A stretch of 64,000 nucleotides of DNA from Nitrospirota bacterium (GCA_030684575.1 JAUXVD010000003.1:62001-126000), one strand, 5' to 3'. Counted from the first letter of the stretch, positions 7,633 to 17,468 are shown. Numbers and translations are program-made. The notes: generated by a model not told the origin, from the letters alone.

Positions 7633-7769
7633 GTTTCGCGGTGCGACTGCGTGACAATTGTGCCTCGGCCCATGGCCAATGTTTTCCCGCCCGATATTTT
7701 TTGAGAATCTCCGAGTCTCTCTTCTCTTCCGATGATATGCTACGCCCCCATGGATATTGAAACGACTCG

Positions 7770-9038
7770 ATGAAAACCCCATCGCTTTTACAGATTCTTG
7801 CGAACCGGCGCATTGGCATCATGTTGCCTTTAGGGTTCGCCTCGGGGTTGCCATTGGCGCTCACATCCGGGACGCTGCAGGCCTGGTTGACCGTTGTCGG
7901 CTTCGACTTGAAGACCATCGGTATCTTTACGCTCGTCGGGCTCCCATACGCACTGAAATTCTTGTGGGCTCCGCTGATGGATCGTGTGGTCCCTCCCTGG
8001 CTGGGACGCCGCCGTGGATGGATGCTCATGATGCAGCTTGGCGTCGCGCTCGGCTTGGCGGCTATGGCGGTGACGGGGCCCGGTGACCGTCCTGAGATAC
8101 TGGGAATGTTGGCTCTCGTGGTGGCGTTCTTCTCCGCCTCACTCGATATCGTGTTCGACGCCTATCGGACCGATCTGCTCTTACGTCCTGAGCGGGGATT
8201 CGGTGCAGCCGTGTGGGTGAATGGTTATCGATGTGCGTTGTTGCTGGCAAGCGCGGGCGCACTCCTGTTGGCCGATCATATTGGATGGCGAAATACCTAT
8301 TTGTTGCTAGCTGCGCTCATGGCAACCGGAGTGCTCACGATCCTCGTGAGTCCGGAACCGCATGAACCGGCTGCGGCACCGGCAAGCCTCGCGGAAGCAG
8401 TCGGTGGACCACTGAAAGAACTTTTTGCCCGTCCTGGGGTGCTCGGGCTTCTGGCCCTCATCGTTCTCTACAAGGTTGGAGATGCCGTTGCGGCCTCACT
8501 TCAAACTGCATTTCTGATAGGGGGGATGGGTTTCTCTGTCAGCGAGGTCGGGTATGTGAAGGGGCTTGGCCTCGTGGCCACATTGATCGGCGCATTGGCC
8601 GGGGGCGTTGCCATGGCCAAGCTCGGGATGGTCCGGTCGTTGCTCCTCTTCGGTGCCTTGCAAGCGGTCTCAAATCTTGGATTTATGTGGCTCGCATGGA
8701 TGGGGAAGAGTTACGCGGCACTCACGACATCCATTCTCGTCGAGAATGTCACCGGAGGGATGGGCACCGCTGCGTTTGTCGCACTGATCATGTCGCTCTG
8801 CGACCATCGGTATACGGCAACTCAGTTCGCGTTGCTCTCCTCCCTCGAAGCGCTCGGACGGGTGTTCTCTGGGCACCCGTCGGCCGCCTTGGTCGAACTG
8901 GTCGGCTGGGCACAGTTTTTTTTCTGGTCGTTTCTCATCGCTCTGCCTGGCATCTGGCTGGTGTGGGTGCTTCGAGTGCAGTTACATCAAGAAGCCGGAC
9001 GCGATGCGCAAGCCAGAGCCGGCTCAGCCGATCTATGA
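7770..9038 (+). CDS. ampG: AmpG-like MFS permease (muropeptide transporter family)
   Basis: A 422-residue, 12-span major facilitator protein. The N-terminal half carries the AmpG signature FASGLPLALTSGTLQAWL, then KTIGIFTLVGLPYALKFLWAPLMDR, and FSASLDIVFDAYRTDLL in span 4. AmpG imports GlcNAc-anhydro-muropeptides released by lytic transglycosylases so that peptidoglycan can be recycled. Substrate is assigned by family; related members move other substrates. No beta-lactamase or ampD gene is next to it. Its last 6 bases overlap the convergent gene at 9033. Confidence 0.82.
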   Translation: MKTPSLLQILANRRIGIMLPLGFASGLPLALTSGTLQAWLTVVGFDLKTIGIFTLVGLPYALKFLWAPLMDRVVPPWLGRRRGWMLMMQLGVALGLAAMAVTGPGDRPEILGMLALVVAFFSASLDIVFDAYRTDLLLRPERGFGAAVWVNGYRCALLLASAGALLLADHIGWRNTYLLLAALMATGVLTILVSPEPHEPAAAPASLAEAVGGPLKELFARPGVLGLLALIVLYKVGDAVAASLQTAFLIGGMGFSVSEVGYVKGLGLVATLIGALAGGVAMAKLGMVRSLLLFGALQAVSNLGFMWLAWMGKSYAALTTSILVENVTGGMGTAAFVALIMSLCDHRYTATQFALLSSLEALGRVFSGHPSAALVELVGWAQFFFWSFLIALPGIWLVWVLRVQLHQEAGRDAQARAGSADL

Positions 9039-9329
9039 CGATTGGATGCGGCGCTGGAGGAACAAGACGAACAGCATGAGCGTCGGAAGGGGCGCCAGGA
9101 TGAAGGGCACGAGCCAGACCCAGACATTCTTTCCGCGCATGCGGGCTTGGTCGATCATCCAGACAAACACCCACGCAATCAAGCCGACATAGTTGAGGGC
9201 CATCCAGCGAGTCGTATGAATCTTGAGGCCGCTCGTGCTATCCGGAGCCGCATTGAAGAGAAAGACTCCCAATATGAGCACAAACAGCCCCAATAACGTT
9301 GCGACAAGTTGCTTGCTCCAAACAAACAT
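9033..9329 (-). CDS. small integral membrane protein
   Basis: A 98-residue protein with three predicted membrane spans (VATLLGLFVLILGVFLFNA, then WMALNYVGLIAWVFVWMI, then VWVWLVPFILAPLPTLMLFV) and a short basic C-terminus. GGAGGATCATC precedes the ATG, a strong ribosome site that supports it as a real gene. It converges on, and overlaps by 6 bases, the ampG-like gene. No family is recognised with confidence. Confidence 0.65.
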   Translation of the reverse strand: MFVWSKQLVATLLGLFVLILGVFLFNAAPDSTSGLKIHTTRWMALNYVGLIAWVFVWMIDQARMRGKNVWVWLVPFILAPLPTLMLFVLFLQRRIQSS

Positions 9330-9495
9330 GATGATCCTCCTGATACAGACCCTGTGCGCAGCGGTATTGCTGCAGCAGATATGAGGAGCGTAGGCTAATC
9401 ATGCGTCTATCGTTTGTCAAAGGGGAACAGTGCACTGTCGCTCCTATTGAGCCTGTCACGAACAGGGCTCGGCAGTCATCAATCTGAGAGTGGCA

Positions 9496-9867
9496 ATGAG
9501 TCTCCTGCGTTTAATCCTGCTGGTTGTGGTCCTGGCTGCCAGTGTCGTGCTGGCACAGACGAACCCCACCACGGATCACTACCTGATCTTTGTCCAAGCC
9601 GAACTTGCGAAGGCCATGGATCGCATGGATCAGTCCACTCCCGAACGGGAAGGGGAGGTGGTTAGAAATATCTTTCGCCGGCATAGCCAGGAGTTGCTCA
9701 ATAGCATGGTGCGTCCTCATACGATCCGTCATAATTGGGGGCTCTTCAGCCAGTTTGAAACCACGGTGTTGGGTACTCGGGTTGTGGTTATCGGCATCGG
9801 TCATCGCTTCATCCCGGTTGAAGGGGTCGACGAAGCTATTTTGGCCCTCGGACGCCGCGTATTTTAA
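9496..9867 (+). CDS. exported protein resembling DUF4359
   Basis: A 123-residue protein with a signal peptide (MSLLRLILLVVVLAASVVLAQ) followed by TNPTTDHYLIFVQAELAK, which resembles the start of the DUF4359 domain. The C-terminal part (GLFSQFETTVLGTRVVVIGIGHRFIPV) fits a small beta-rich domain. The frame also opens with a GTG two codons earlier (9490). No function can be assigned. The gene stands alone ahead of the nrdJ control region. Confidence 0.6.
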   Translation: MSLLRLILLVVVLAASVVLAQTNPTTDHYLIFVQAELAKAMDRMDQSTPEREGEVVRNIFRRHSQELLNSMVRPHTIRHNWGLFSQFETTVLGTRVVVIGIGHRFIPVEGVDEAILALGRRVF

Positions 9868-9924
9868 TTTTTCCTCCATCGTGATTCCTCTGCCCAAAAT
9901 GACCGGTATTTTCGATCAAAAGTC

Positions 9925-9933
9925 TGTGGATAA
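9925..9933 (-). promoter_or_regulatory. consensus DnaA box (minus orientation)
   Basis: TGTGGATAA, the complement of the perfect DnaA box TTATCCACA. It lies about 100 bases upstream of the nrdJ promoter and faces a second perfect box at 9979-9987. Confidence 0.6.
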
Positions 9934-9978
9934 GTCTGCCTAAATCCCCGATAGATGGCGATTCCCAATCGTTTGCAG

Positions 9979-9987
9979 TTATCCACA
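9979..9987 (+). promoter_or_regulatory. consensus DnaA box (plus orientation)
   Basis: A perfect TTATCCACA, 45 bases after the inverted box at 9925-9933 and about 40 bases upstream of the nrdJ -35 element. DnaA directly controls ribonucleotide reductase genes in E. coli, so a role in nrdJ regulation is plausible. Two boxes are too few to propose a replication origin here. Confidence 0.6.
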
Positions 9988-10027
9988 GGATCTCCTCTGT
10001 TTCCCCAGCCACCCACTACACTTGGTG

Positions 10028-10056
10028 TTGACAATTCACCCTGATCGCTATATGTA
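10028..10056 (+). promoter_or_regulatory. nrdJ promoter, sigma-70 type
   Basis: Perfect -35 TTGACA (10028-10033), 17-base spacer, -10 TATGTA (10051-10056). Transcription would begin near 10063, giving a leader of about 140 bases before the GTG at 10203. No cobalamin riboswitch (B12 box) is visible in this leader. Confidence 0.6.
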
Positions 10057-10057
10057 G
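10048..10057 (+). promoter_or_regulatory. possible NrdR box overlapping the nrdJ -10
   Basis: CTATATGTAG matches the NrdR core CWATATATWG at 9 of 10 positions and overlaps the -10 hexamer. A weaker match (TAAAATATAG, 10090-10099) lies 42 bases downstream centre to centre, about four helical turns. NrdR pairs are more often about three turns apart, so this is tentative. Confidence 0.35.
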
Positions 10058-10202
10058 ATGCACCTTAGATAGACCAAGCATCAAGATAGTAAAATATAGG
10101 CGTTCACCGCATATCAGACTGATCAAGATTGAAGCTTAATTGTTCCTGTTGGGGATTGAGAGCAGTCCCACACCAACTACGCAGACCGGGGGAGGGAAAA
10201 TC

Positions 10203-13200
10203 GTGAGAATAGAACGCCGATTTACACATCGCGGACAAAGTCCCTATGAAGGCCTGCCGTTTTCGAAACGTTCGTCGGAAATTCGCAATCCCGACGGATC
10301 GACCGTGTTCAAGTTAGAGAACATCGATATCCCGGAGCCCTGGTCCCAGCTCGCGATCGACATTCTCGCGCAAAAATACTTCCGGAAAGCCGGAGTACCC
10401 CAGCATGATGAGCAGGGCAATCCGATCGTCGGTCCGGACGGCAATCCGAAATTGGGAGGGGAAAGCGATTCCCGGCAGGTTTTTGAGCGGCTCGCCGGTT
10501 GTTGGACTTCCTGGGGCAAAAATTTCGGTTATTTCAAGACGCCGGAAGATACAGAAGCCTTCCATGACGAGCTCTGTTACATGCTCGCGCATCAGATGGT
10601 TGCGCCGAACTCTCCCCAGTGGTTTAACACGGGGCTGCATTATGCCTATGGGCTCTCAGGGCCTGCACAAGGGCATTACTACGTCGATCCCAAGACCCGT
10701 GAAGTCGTCAAAGCTACCAATGCATTTGAGCATCCGCAACCGCATGCCTGCTTCATTCAGTCCGTCGACGACGACCTGGTCAGCGAGGGCGGTATTATGG
10801 ATCTCTGGGTGCGGGAAGCGCGCCTGTTCAAATACGGATCAGGGACCGGCACCAACTTCTCCAAGCTGCGTGGCGATGCCGAACCATTGTCCGGCGGCGG
10901 CCGTTCATCCGGATTGATGTCCTTTCTGCGCATCGGCGATCGTGCTGCAGGCGCGATTAAGTCAGGCGGAACGACCAGGCGAGCTGCCAAAATGGTCTGC
11001 CTCGATTTAGATCACCCCGACATCGAAGAATTTATCAATTGGAAGGTCGTGGAAGAGCAAAAAGTCGCCGCCATGGTGACCGGCTCTAAAATCTGTGCCC
11101 AACGTCTCAATGCCGTCCTCAAGGCCTGCCATGTCGTCGATAGCGCCGGTCAGATGAAAATTGAGATCGATGCCAAGCAGAATCCTATCCTCAAGGAAGC
11201 GTTGGCCGCGGCTCGGCGCGATGCCGTTCCAGAAGCCTATGTCCAGCGGATGTTTTCCTATGCGCAGCAGGGCTTCACGCATTTTGCGTTTCATGAGTAC
11301 GACACGAATTGGGACGGCAAGGCCTACCAGACGGTCTCCGGCCAGAACTCCAACAACAGTGTGCGTATTCCCAACGAATTTTTTGCGGCGTTAGAGGCGG
11401 ATAGCGATTGGCAGCTGAAGCGCCGGATCGATGGCAAAGTCTCCAAGACCCTCAAGGCACGGGACCTTTGGGATCAGATCGCTTGGGCCGCCTGGATTTG
11501 CGCAGATCCCGGCACGCAATACGACACCACTATCAACGAATGGCATACCTGTCCGGAGGATGGCCGTATCAATGCTTCCAATCCTTGCTCGGAGTACATG
11601 TTCCTTGACGATACGGCATGTAATCTGGCCTCGCTCAATCTCGGTCAATTCTTTTCGACCGACGCCCAATTCGAGCTGGAGAATTTCCGCCATGCCGTCC
11701 GCCTCTGGACGGTCGTGCTGGAGATCAGCGTACTCATGGCATCGTTTCCCAGCCGTGCTATTGCCGAGAAGAGCTTTGAGTTCCGGACGTTGGGGCTTGG
11801 TTATGCCAATTTGGGTACGGTGCTGATGCGGCAAGGCATTCCCTACGACTCACCAAAAGCCTTGGCGATCTGCGGCGCCTTGACCGCCATCATGACCGGC
11901 GAGGCATACAGCACGTCCGCTGAAATGGCCGCAGAACTATGGCCGTTCCCTGGTTATGCCAAAAACCGCGACGCGATGTTGCGTGTGATCCGCAATCATC
12001 GGCGCGCCTCGTACAATGCCGCTCCGGAAGAATATGAGGATTTGACGATTACCCCGATTGGGATTCAGCCGGAGCATTGCCCGCCCGAGCTGCTCGTTGC
12101 GGCCCGCCGTGCATGGGACCGCGCTCTTGAATTGGGGACGGCCTATGGATATCGCAATGCGCAGGTGACGGTCATTGCCCCCACCGGCACGATCGGGCTC
12201 GTGATGGATTGCGACACGACCGGCATTGAGCCGGATTTTGCGCTGGTGAAATTTAAGAAATTAGCCGGCGGAGGCTATTTTAAGATCATCAATCAAAGCA
12301 TCCCCGCAGCCCTCAGAACATTGGAGTATACCGAGTCTCAGATTCTGGACATCGTGAACTATTGCGTCGGCCGGCAAACCTTGCAGACTGCACCGTTCAT
12401 TAACCATGAGGCTCTGAGGCAGAAGGGGTTCGACGACGCCGCACTGGCACGAATGGAAGGCGGGTTGGCGCAGGCCTTTGAGATTCAATTTACCTTTAAT
12501 AAGTACGCGTTGGGTGAGGATTTCTGCCGAGAGAAGTTGGGGTTGACCGACGCACAATTGGCAGAATCCAACTTCAATATGCTGCGGGCGTTAGGCTTCA
12601 CACAAGAGGAAATCGCTGCGGCGAATGACTATTGCTGCGGCACCATGACGGTGGAAGGGGCGCCACATCTTAAAGCCGAGCACCTTCCGATCTTCGATTG
12701 CGCCAACCGTTGCGGCCGGATCGGTCAGCGGTATATTGCGGTCGATGCGCATATCCGCATGATGTCGGCGGCACAACCGTTCATCAGCGGCGCCATCAGC
12801 AAAACGATCAACATGCCGGCCGATGCGACATTGGAAGAAGTGAAGTCCTCCTATTTGTTTGCCTGGAAGAGCATGGTCAAGGCGGTGGCGCTGTATCGCG
12901 ACGGCTCGAAGTTGAGCCAGCCGTTGTCGGCCTCAACCGACAGCGGCAAGACGATTGAAAGCTCCTCAGAAGTGCTATCGATTGCGGAGAAGATCACCGA
13001 ACGCGTGATGGTCCGGTATCTTGCAAAACGACGACCGCTTCCGAGCAGACGGAATGGGTACACGCAGAAAGCCGTCGTGGGAGGGCATAAGCTCTATCTG
13101 CGTACGGGTGAGTATGAGGACGGGACGTGCGGCGAGATCTTCCTGGATATGCACAAGGAAGGGGCCGCCTTCCGCAGCCTCATGAACTGTTTTGCGATTG

Positions 13201-13742
13201 CCATTTCACTCGGTCTCCAGCATGGCGTGCCGCTGGAGGAGTTCGTCGAAGCCTTCGTGTTTACCCGCTTCGAGCCGAATGGGCCGGTTAAGTTGAACGA
13301 CCGTATCAAGATGTCCACGTCGATCATCGATTATATCTTCCGGGAGCTGGCGGTGACCTATCTCGATCGTTATGACTTGGCACAGGTCCAGGAAGAGGAT
13401 CTTCGCATGGATTCGGTCAAGAAAGACGAGCAGGATCCTGAATGCGTTGAGGAGGAAGCTACTCCTGAAACGCTGGCATCGACTTCAATTAGTACGGAGA
13501 TATTCCCGTCGCGAAGGGGCGCCGCGCCTCGCCATAAGAGCAACGGCCATGGGAATGGTCATACGAGCGTTTCCCACACCGTCGAACTGAAGCGTGAAAC
13601 GTTGACCTTGACCGCGATCCAAATGGCCCGTCAAAAAGGTTATGAGGGTGATCCCTGTTCTGAATGTAAGCAGTTCACCATGGTACGGAACGGAACCTGT
13701 CTGAAGTGTGAAACCTGCGGCACCACGAGCGGCTGTTCATAG
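10203..13742 (+). CDS. nrdJ: adenosylcobalamin-dependent (class II) ribonucleotide reductase
   Basis: An 1179-residue enzyme reducing ribonucleotides to deoxyribonucleotides with an AdoCbl-generated thiyl radical. The catalytic barrel carries [37 protein letters not shown]-type active-site residues, and [23 protein letters not shown]-terminal extension has paired cysteines ([19 protein letters not shown]), typical of the long NrdJ form, where they relay reducing equivalents or bind zinc. GGAGG at 10191-10195 lies 7 bases before the GTG at 10203, so that start is preferred over a TTG at 10140. Class II enzymes need no oxygen and are not inactivated by it, suited to changing oxygen levels. A zinc-ribbon microprotein gene follows 11 bases later. 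Confidence 0.95.
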   Translation: MRIERRFTHRGQSPYEGLPFSKRSSEIRNPDGSTVFKLENIDIPEPWSQLAIDILAQKYFRKAGVPQHDEQGNPIVGPDGNPKLGGESDSRQVFERLAGCWTSWGKNFGYFKTPEDTEAFHDELCYMLAHQMVAPNSPQWFNTGLHYAYGLSGPAQGHYYVDPKTREVVKATNAFEHPQPHACFIQSVDDDLVSEGGIMDLWVREARLFKYGSGTGTNFSKLRGDAEPLSGGGRSSGLMSFLRIGDRAAGAIKSGGTTRRAAKMVCLDLDHPDIEEFINWKVVEEQKVAAMVTGSKICAQRLNAVLKACHVVDSAGQMKIEIDAKQNPILKEALAAARRDAVPEAYVQRMFSYAQQGFTHFAFHEYDTNWDGKAYQTVSGQNSNNSVRIPNEFFAALEADSDWQLKRRIDGKVSKTLKARDLWDQIAWAAWICADPGTQYDTTINEWHTCPEDGRINASNPCSEYMFLDDTACNLASLNLGQFFSTDAQFELENFRHAVRLWTVVLEISVLMASFPSRAIAEKSFEFRTLGLGYANLGTVLMRQGIPYDSPKALAICGALTAIMTGEAYSTSAEMAAELWPFPGYAKNRDAMLRVIRNHRRASYNAAPEEYEDLTITPIGIQPEHCPPELLVAARRAWDRALELGTAYGYRNAQVTVIAPTGTIGLVMDCDTTGIEPDFALVKFKKLAGGGYFKIINQSIPAALRTLEYTESQILDIVNYCVGRQTLQTAPFINHEALRQKGFDDAALARMEGGLAQAFEIQFTFNKYALGEDFCREKLGLTDAQLAESNFNMLRALGFTQEEIAAANDYCCGTMTVEGAPHLKAEHLPIFDCANRCGRIGQRYIAVDAHIRMMSAAQPFISGAISKTINMPADATLEEVKSSYLFAWKSMVKAVALYRDGSKLSQPLSASTDSGKTIESSSEVLSIAEKITERVMVRYLAKRRPLPSRRNGYTQKAVVGGHKLYLRTGEYEDGTCGEIFLDMHKEGAAFRSLMNCFAIAISLGLQHGVPLEEFVEAFVFTRFEPNGPVKLNDRIKMSTSIIDYIFRELAVTYLDRYDLAQVQEEDLRMDSVKKDEQDPECVEEEATPETLASTSISTEIFPSRRGAAPRHKSNGHGNGHTSVSHTVELKRETLTLTAIQMARQKGYEGDPCSECKQFTMVRNGTCLKCETCGTTSGCS

Positions 13743-13753
13743 GAGAACTGTAC

Positions 13754-13924
13754 ATGGGAACTAAGACCATAGCTGTGAAGTGCAGACTCTGTGGCGTACA
13801 ATATGAGAGAAAGATCAGTATGACTGCTTCTCTTACAGGGTCAGAGACCCGTTCAGATTGTCCCAATCCAAACTGTGCCTCAAAAGGATTTAATCCACTC
13901 TTCGTTGAAAAACGAATTTCGTAA
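13754..13924 (+). CDS. 56-residue zinc-ribbon-like microprotein
   Basis: Read directly from the sequence: ATG at 13754, TAA at 13922-13924. The product has CRLC (residues 10-13) and CPNPNC (36-41), two pairs spaced like a zinc ribbon, and is otherwise polar and basic. AGGAGA at 13741-13746 is a good ribosome site. It lies 11 bases after nrdJ and 15 bases before the next gene, so it is probably co-transcribed with nrdJ. A regulatory or structural zinc role is inferred only from the cysteine pattern. Confidence 0.6.
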   Translation: MGTKTIAVKCRLCGVQYERKISMTASLTGSETRSDCPNPNCASKGFNPLFVEKRIS

Positions 13925-13939
13925 CCAGAGTGTTTCTAA

Positions 13940-14347
13940 ATGAGCATGATTCTTCGAGAGCAGGGTATCGAAACCATTCATGATCAGGTGGTCAGTCTGG
14001 TCGCCCAGCGATGGGCCAAGGCGTTTCATTGCAAGGTCACCATTCACACCAGTCTTGAACAGGATCCCTGGGCGGATCCTCAGCAGCAGTGCGATATCGT
14101 CGGCTGGCAGGTGAGTTCCACCGCGAATACGATGGAATGGATGGCTGAGGTGGAAACCGCCGACTCAGTCGGGGATCCTGAGACTCTGTTGAAATGGACG
14201 CAGGCGATGGGGCACGGTATTCCATTTTATCTGCTCGTGCCACGCGGCTTCAAAAATTCGGCACAGAAGCTGGCAGAGCGGGGTTCTGTCCATTGCAGTG
14301 GTATCTACGAGTACACGTTTGTGAACGATCTTTGCCAGGTGCTCTGA
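13940..14347 (+). CDS. conserved-type hypothetical, possible PD-(D/E)XK-fold protein
   Basis: A 135-residue soluble protein. The segment CDIVGWQ followed by WMAEVETADSV (aspartate near residue 52, E-x-E near 68-70) resembles the core of PD-(D/E)XK nuclease-fold proteins, but a lysine is not present in the usual place, so catalytic activity is doubtful. The rest has alternating helices and strands (GIPFYLLVPRGF). It lies in a run of short plus-strand genes after nrdJ. The fold suggestion is inference. Confidence 0.55.
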   Translation: MSMILREQGIETIHDQVVSLVAQRWAKAFHCKVTIHTSLEQDPWADPQQQCDIVGWQVSSTANTMEWMAEVETADSVGDPETLLKWTQAMGHGIPFYLLVPRGFKNSAQKLAERGSVHCSGIYEYTFVNDLCQVL

Positions 14348-14410
14348 TGGATAGCCTGTTCAAAGTTGGGGAATGTTGTTTCGCGTGATCGTCGTATCGA
14401 TGGAGATGAG

Positions 14411-14773
14411 ATGAGTTTTTTAAGCCTTCTTCCTCAAATCAATGTTCCCGCGATCGAGCCTAGAGGCTCCGACGACTCTTGCCAGGCCGAACAGTTTGTG
14501 AATCGGCTTAAAGCCCGTCTTGCAGAAATGCAGCGGGACCTTGCCACGCATGAACAGCTGGACGTGGTTGCCTTTCTCCCTTCTGGCCAAGCGATTTCCG
14601 TAGAAGTCATGGGTTACGACAATCCGGCACTCGTCACCCTGCAAGGCCAGGAGCAGGGGAGCGGCAAATCCTGTACATTGCTCGCACATCAATCGTCGCT
14701 ACAAGTATTGGTGTCGATAGAAATGATTCCCTTCGGCGCTCAGCGGAAAATGGTGAATTTTGAAACTCGCTGA
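14411..14773 (+). CDS. hypothetical protein
   Basis: A 120-residue soluble protein from an ATG at 14411 with GGAG at 14402-14405; the frame is open from 14366. It has a helical segment (AEQFVNRLKARLAEMQRDLATHEQ), then strand-rich sequence with LDVVAFLPSGQAISVEVMGYDNP and a C-terminal hydrophobic stretch. No family is recognised. It lies 63 bases after the preceding gene and 42 before the ACT-domain gene on the same strand. Confidence 0.5.
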   Translation: MSFLSLLPQINVPAIEPRGSDDSCQAEQFVNRLKARLAEMQRDLATHEQLDVVAFLPSGQAISVEVMGYDNPALVTLQGQEQGSGKSCTLLAHQSSLQVLVSIEMIPFGAQRKMVNFETR

Positions 14774-14815
14774 AACGAGCATCCTCACTTACCACGACGT
14801 CACGGAGTAACCCCC

Positions 14816-15226
14816 ATGCCCACAACAACACAATTGGTCATCAGCGGAAAGAGCAAGCCAGGCGTCATCGCCCAAGTGGCCCAGGTTCTCGGAGATGCGA
14901 AGGTCAACATCAAGGCTTTCTCTGCGCCGGAGGTCATCGGAGCGGGAAAACTGAGGCTCTTGGTTGCCGATCTGGAGGGGGCCCGTGCCGCATTAAAAGC
15001 GGCGAAGATCAGATTTACTGAAGAAACGGCGCTGATCTTGAGTTTGAAGAATAAGCCAGGGGCTCTCAGGGAAGTGGCGGATTTGCTGACGAAGTCGCGT
15101 ATCAATATTAAATGCGGTTATTGCACACCCTCCCGCGAAGGGAAACGTGCCATCGTCGTCCTGACGGTCTCACATACGGCGAAAGCGCTGACCGTCTTGC
15201 AGGATCAATCGCTCGACGAATTCTAG
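14816..15226 (+). CDS. tandem ACT-domain protein
   Basis: A 136-residue protein made of two ACT domains: residues 5-65 (LVISGKSKPGVIAQVAQVLGD) and 70-130 (LILSLKNKPGALREVADLL). ACT domains bind amino acids or other small ligands; stand-alone two-domain forms usually act as sensors. No enzyme is fused to it. It sits immediately before rlpA with only 2 bases between stop and start, so co-expression is likely, but a functional link is not evident. Confidence 0.82.
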   Translation: MPTTTQLVISGKSKPGVIAQVAQVLGDAKVNIKAFSAPEVIGAGKLRLLVADLEGARAALKAAKIRFTEETALILSLKNKPGALREVADLLTKSRINIKCGYCTPSREGKRAIVVLTVSHTAKALTVLQDQSLDEF

Positions 15227-15228
15227 TC

Positions 15229-15906
15229 ATGTCTCGCCGACCTCAGGCCTGCTGCGCTCGTTGGCTGGTTCTTCTTTTCGTCACCCTCCTGGCCGGTACC
15301 ATGGCCGCTTGTGGAGGCACTCCCAAACCGGTCTATTTCCCAGGCTATCCGATTGGATTTGTCGAACGAGGCGTCGCCTCGTGGTATGGACCTGGATTTC
15401 ACGGGAACAAGACGGCAAACGGTGAACGGTATGATATGCATCAGCTGACGGCGGCTCATCGGACATTGCCGCTTGGTTCCATTGCGGTCGTGCGATCGCT
15501 GAGTAGCGATCGACAGGTGACCATCCGCATTAACGATCGGGGTCCGTTTGCGAGAGGTCGTGTGCTCGATCTCTCACTCGCCGGGGCGCAAGCGCTCGGG
15601 ATGACCGGAGCAGGAACCGATCAGATTGAATTGCGGGTCGTGGGGTATCAAGGACGAGCGGCCGATATGGGGGTCTTGCGGGTACAAGTCGGGGCATTTT
15701 CCGATCAACAGAATGCGCTCACTCTGTTAGAACGGGGCAAACATCTCTACCAGGGAGGCAGAATCCAGACGGTTGATCTGCCTGAGGGAAAGCGATATCG
15801 AGTCCAGATCGGTCAGTTTTCTACGGAGGCCCAGGCGGAAGCTGCCGCATCTCACCTCGATTCCGTCCTAGGGCTCCAATCCTTTGTATTTCGCGACGAT
15901 CCGTAG
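15229..15906 (+). CDS. rlpA: RlpA-type septal lytic transglycosylase lipoprotein with SPOR domain
   Basis: A 225-residue lipoprotein: lipobox-like TMAAC after a hydrophobic core, then the RlpA double-psi barrel (VASWYGPGFHGNKTANGE, AHRTLPLG, INDRGPFARGRVLDLS, with the conserved H and D) and a C-terminal SPOR domain in two halves (VLRVQVGAFSDQQNA and YRVQIGQFSTEAQAEAA). RlpA cleaves glycan strands lacking stem peptides at the septum, and SPOR binds such denuded glycan. The same frame is open upstream inside the ACT gene, but the ATG at 15229 gives the right signal peptide. Confidence 0.9.
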   Translation: MSRRPQACCARWLVLLFVTLLAGTMAACGGTPKPVYFPGYPIGFVERGVASWYGPGFHGNKTANGERYDMHQLTAAHRTLPLGSIAVVRSLSSDRQVTIRINDRGPFARGRVLDLSLAGAQALGMTGAGTDQIELRVVGYQGRAADMGVLRVQVGAFSDQQNALTLLERGKHLYQGGRIQTVDLPEGKRYRVQIGQFSTEAQAEAAASHLDSVLGLQSFVFRDDP

Positions 15907-16187
15907 TATCAGTTTCAATAAACTCGCCATTCCAATTCTTCAGCTATTCTGCGAACATGCAATGCAACTGTTTGATATTGTGACGTGTTTTCATCATATG
16001 CTTGCTCGCCACACCGTCCTATGGTACATGTAGAGTCCAATGGATACAGGCCCGATAAGTCCCTATCACGTTACTCCGTTCTCCCACTTCTCACATTGCT
16101 GGTCTAAGGCGATAGGGGATAGCCCCTGGATTCTCCGGCATTCAAGGCCGACCGGTATGGCCGGTCGCTTCTAATAGATTGCAATCT

Positions 16188-17468
16188 ATGGATATTCTCA
16201 TCCTCTTGGGTCTCATTATTATTTCGGCAGTTATCTCTACGGCCGAAATCGGTTTCTTTGCAGTCAATGAAACGAAGCTGAAGGCACTGGCCCTCACGGG
16301 CAATGCCCGAGCAAAGTTGGCACTTCATCTCCGCAGTGACCCGCAAAAACTCTTGTCGACCATTCTTGTTGGCGACCGCCTGATCGGTGTGGCGACGCCG
16401 ATGTATGCCACCTTCCTGACGCTGAACATCTATGGAGGCCGTAATTTCTTTGATGAGGCGATTGCCGTCATGGTCGGTCTGCTGACCTTTGTGCTCTTGG
16501 TTGCTGTTGATGTGATCCCCAAAACATTAGCCGCTAAATTTGCAGTTCCCGTGACGCTGAACATGGCCTACCCTGTCTATGGGGTTCAGTTGCTGCTCAA
16601 ACCGTTCCTATTTGTGATGGTCCCTCTGATCCATAAGTTGACCGGAGGGAAGGGACTGACGCTGCCCCTCGTGACCGAAGAAGAGCTGAAGATTATGCTG
16701 GATGAGGGAGGGAAGACGGGGACGATCGAGGTCGAGAAGGTGAAGATGATCAAGAACGTCTTCCAGCTCAAAGATATCACCGCTGAAGACGCGATGACCC
16801 CTCGCCTCTATGTCTTCTCCTTGGATGGGAATCTGCGCCTGAAGGAGGCCCAAGAGCTTCTCTACAACTCGAAATATTCACGGATTCCCGTATATGACGG
16901 GACGATGGATAACATCACGGGCATTCTGTACAAGACGAGAGCACTCACTGAACTCGCCAAGGGGCGGAATGAGGCCAAGCTCAATGATATTGCCTATCCG
17001 CCGCTGTTCGTGCCGTCCGGAAAAACCGCAGACGACCTGATGAAGCAGTTTCAGCAGGAGAAACGCCATATGGCCGTCGTGGTGAACGAGTTCGGTGGCG
17101 TCATGGGGATTGTCACACTTGAGGATCTTCTCGAAGAAGTGGTCGGGGAGATCATGGACGAAACAGACATCACCGAAGAGCTGATCAAGCGGCTAGGGAA
17201 GAACCACATTTTGGTTCACAGCAGGACTGAAGTGCGCAAGGTCAACGACTTCCTGAAGGTCGATCTCGGCGACGAAGCGGTGACGATCGGAGGGCTCATT
17301 CAGCAGGAGCTTGGAAGAATTCCCAAGGTGGGAGAAGAAGTGCGGATCGCCAACTGTCGAATCCTCATCCATGAAGCCGAGCCTCGATCCATTCGAAGTG
17401 TCCAAATCTTTCGTGAAGAGAAATCGCCGGCTCACGTCGAATCCCAGAACCTCGACCTCGTCAGCTAG
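16188..17468 (+). CDS. CNNM/CorC-family membrane protein with CBS pair
   Basis: A 426-residue protein: an N-terminal DUF21 (CNNM) membrane domain with about four spans (from MDILILLGLIIISAVISTAEIGFF), then two CBS domains (from EDAMTPRLYVFSLDG; second near FVPSGKTADDLMKQF and VVVNEFGGVMGIVTLEDLLEEVVGEI) and a C-terminal CorC_HlyC domain. These proteins transport Mg2+ or couple Mg2+ to Na+; CBS domains sense ATP-Mg. The TTG at 16179 is a less likely start. Its last 8 bases overlap the convergent ligA end. Confidence 0.87.
   Translation: MDILILLGLIIISAVISTAEIGFFAVNETKLKALALTGNARAKLALHLRSDPQKLLSTILVGDRLIGVATPMYATFLTLNIYGGRNFFDEAIAVMVGLLTFVLLVAVDVIPKTLAAKFAVPVTLNMAYPVYGVQLLLKPFLFVMVPLIHKLTGGKGLTLPLVTEEELKIMLDEGGKTGTIEVEKVKMIKNVFQLKDITAEDAMTPRLYVFSLDGNLRLKEAQELLYNSKYSRIPVYDGTMDNITGILYKTRALTELAKGRNEAKLNDIAYPPLFVPSGKTADDLMKQFQQEKRHMAVVVNEFGGVMGIVTLEDLLEEVVGEIMDETDITEELIKRLGKNHILVHSRTEVRKVNDFLKVDLGDEAVTIGGLIQQELGRIPKVGEEVRIANCRILIHEAEPRSIRSVQIFREEKSPAHVESQNLDLVS

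Noticed and set aside
9925-9987. replication origin suggested by two DnaA boxes
   Set aside because: Only two boxes, no AT-rich unwinding region beside them, and no dnaA, dnaN or gyrB nearby.
9868-10202. cobalamin riboswitch ahead of nrdJ
   Set aside because: No B12 box or matching stem was found, although such riboswitches are common before nrdJ elsewhere.
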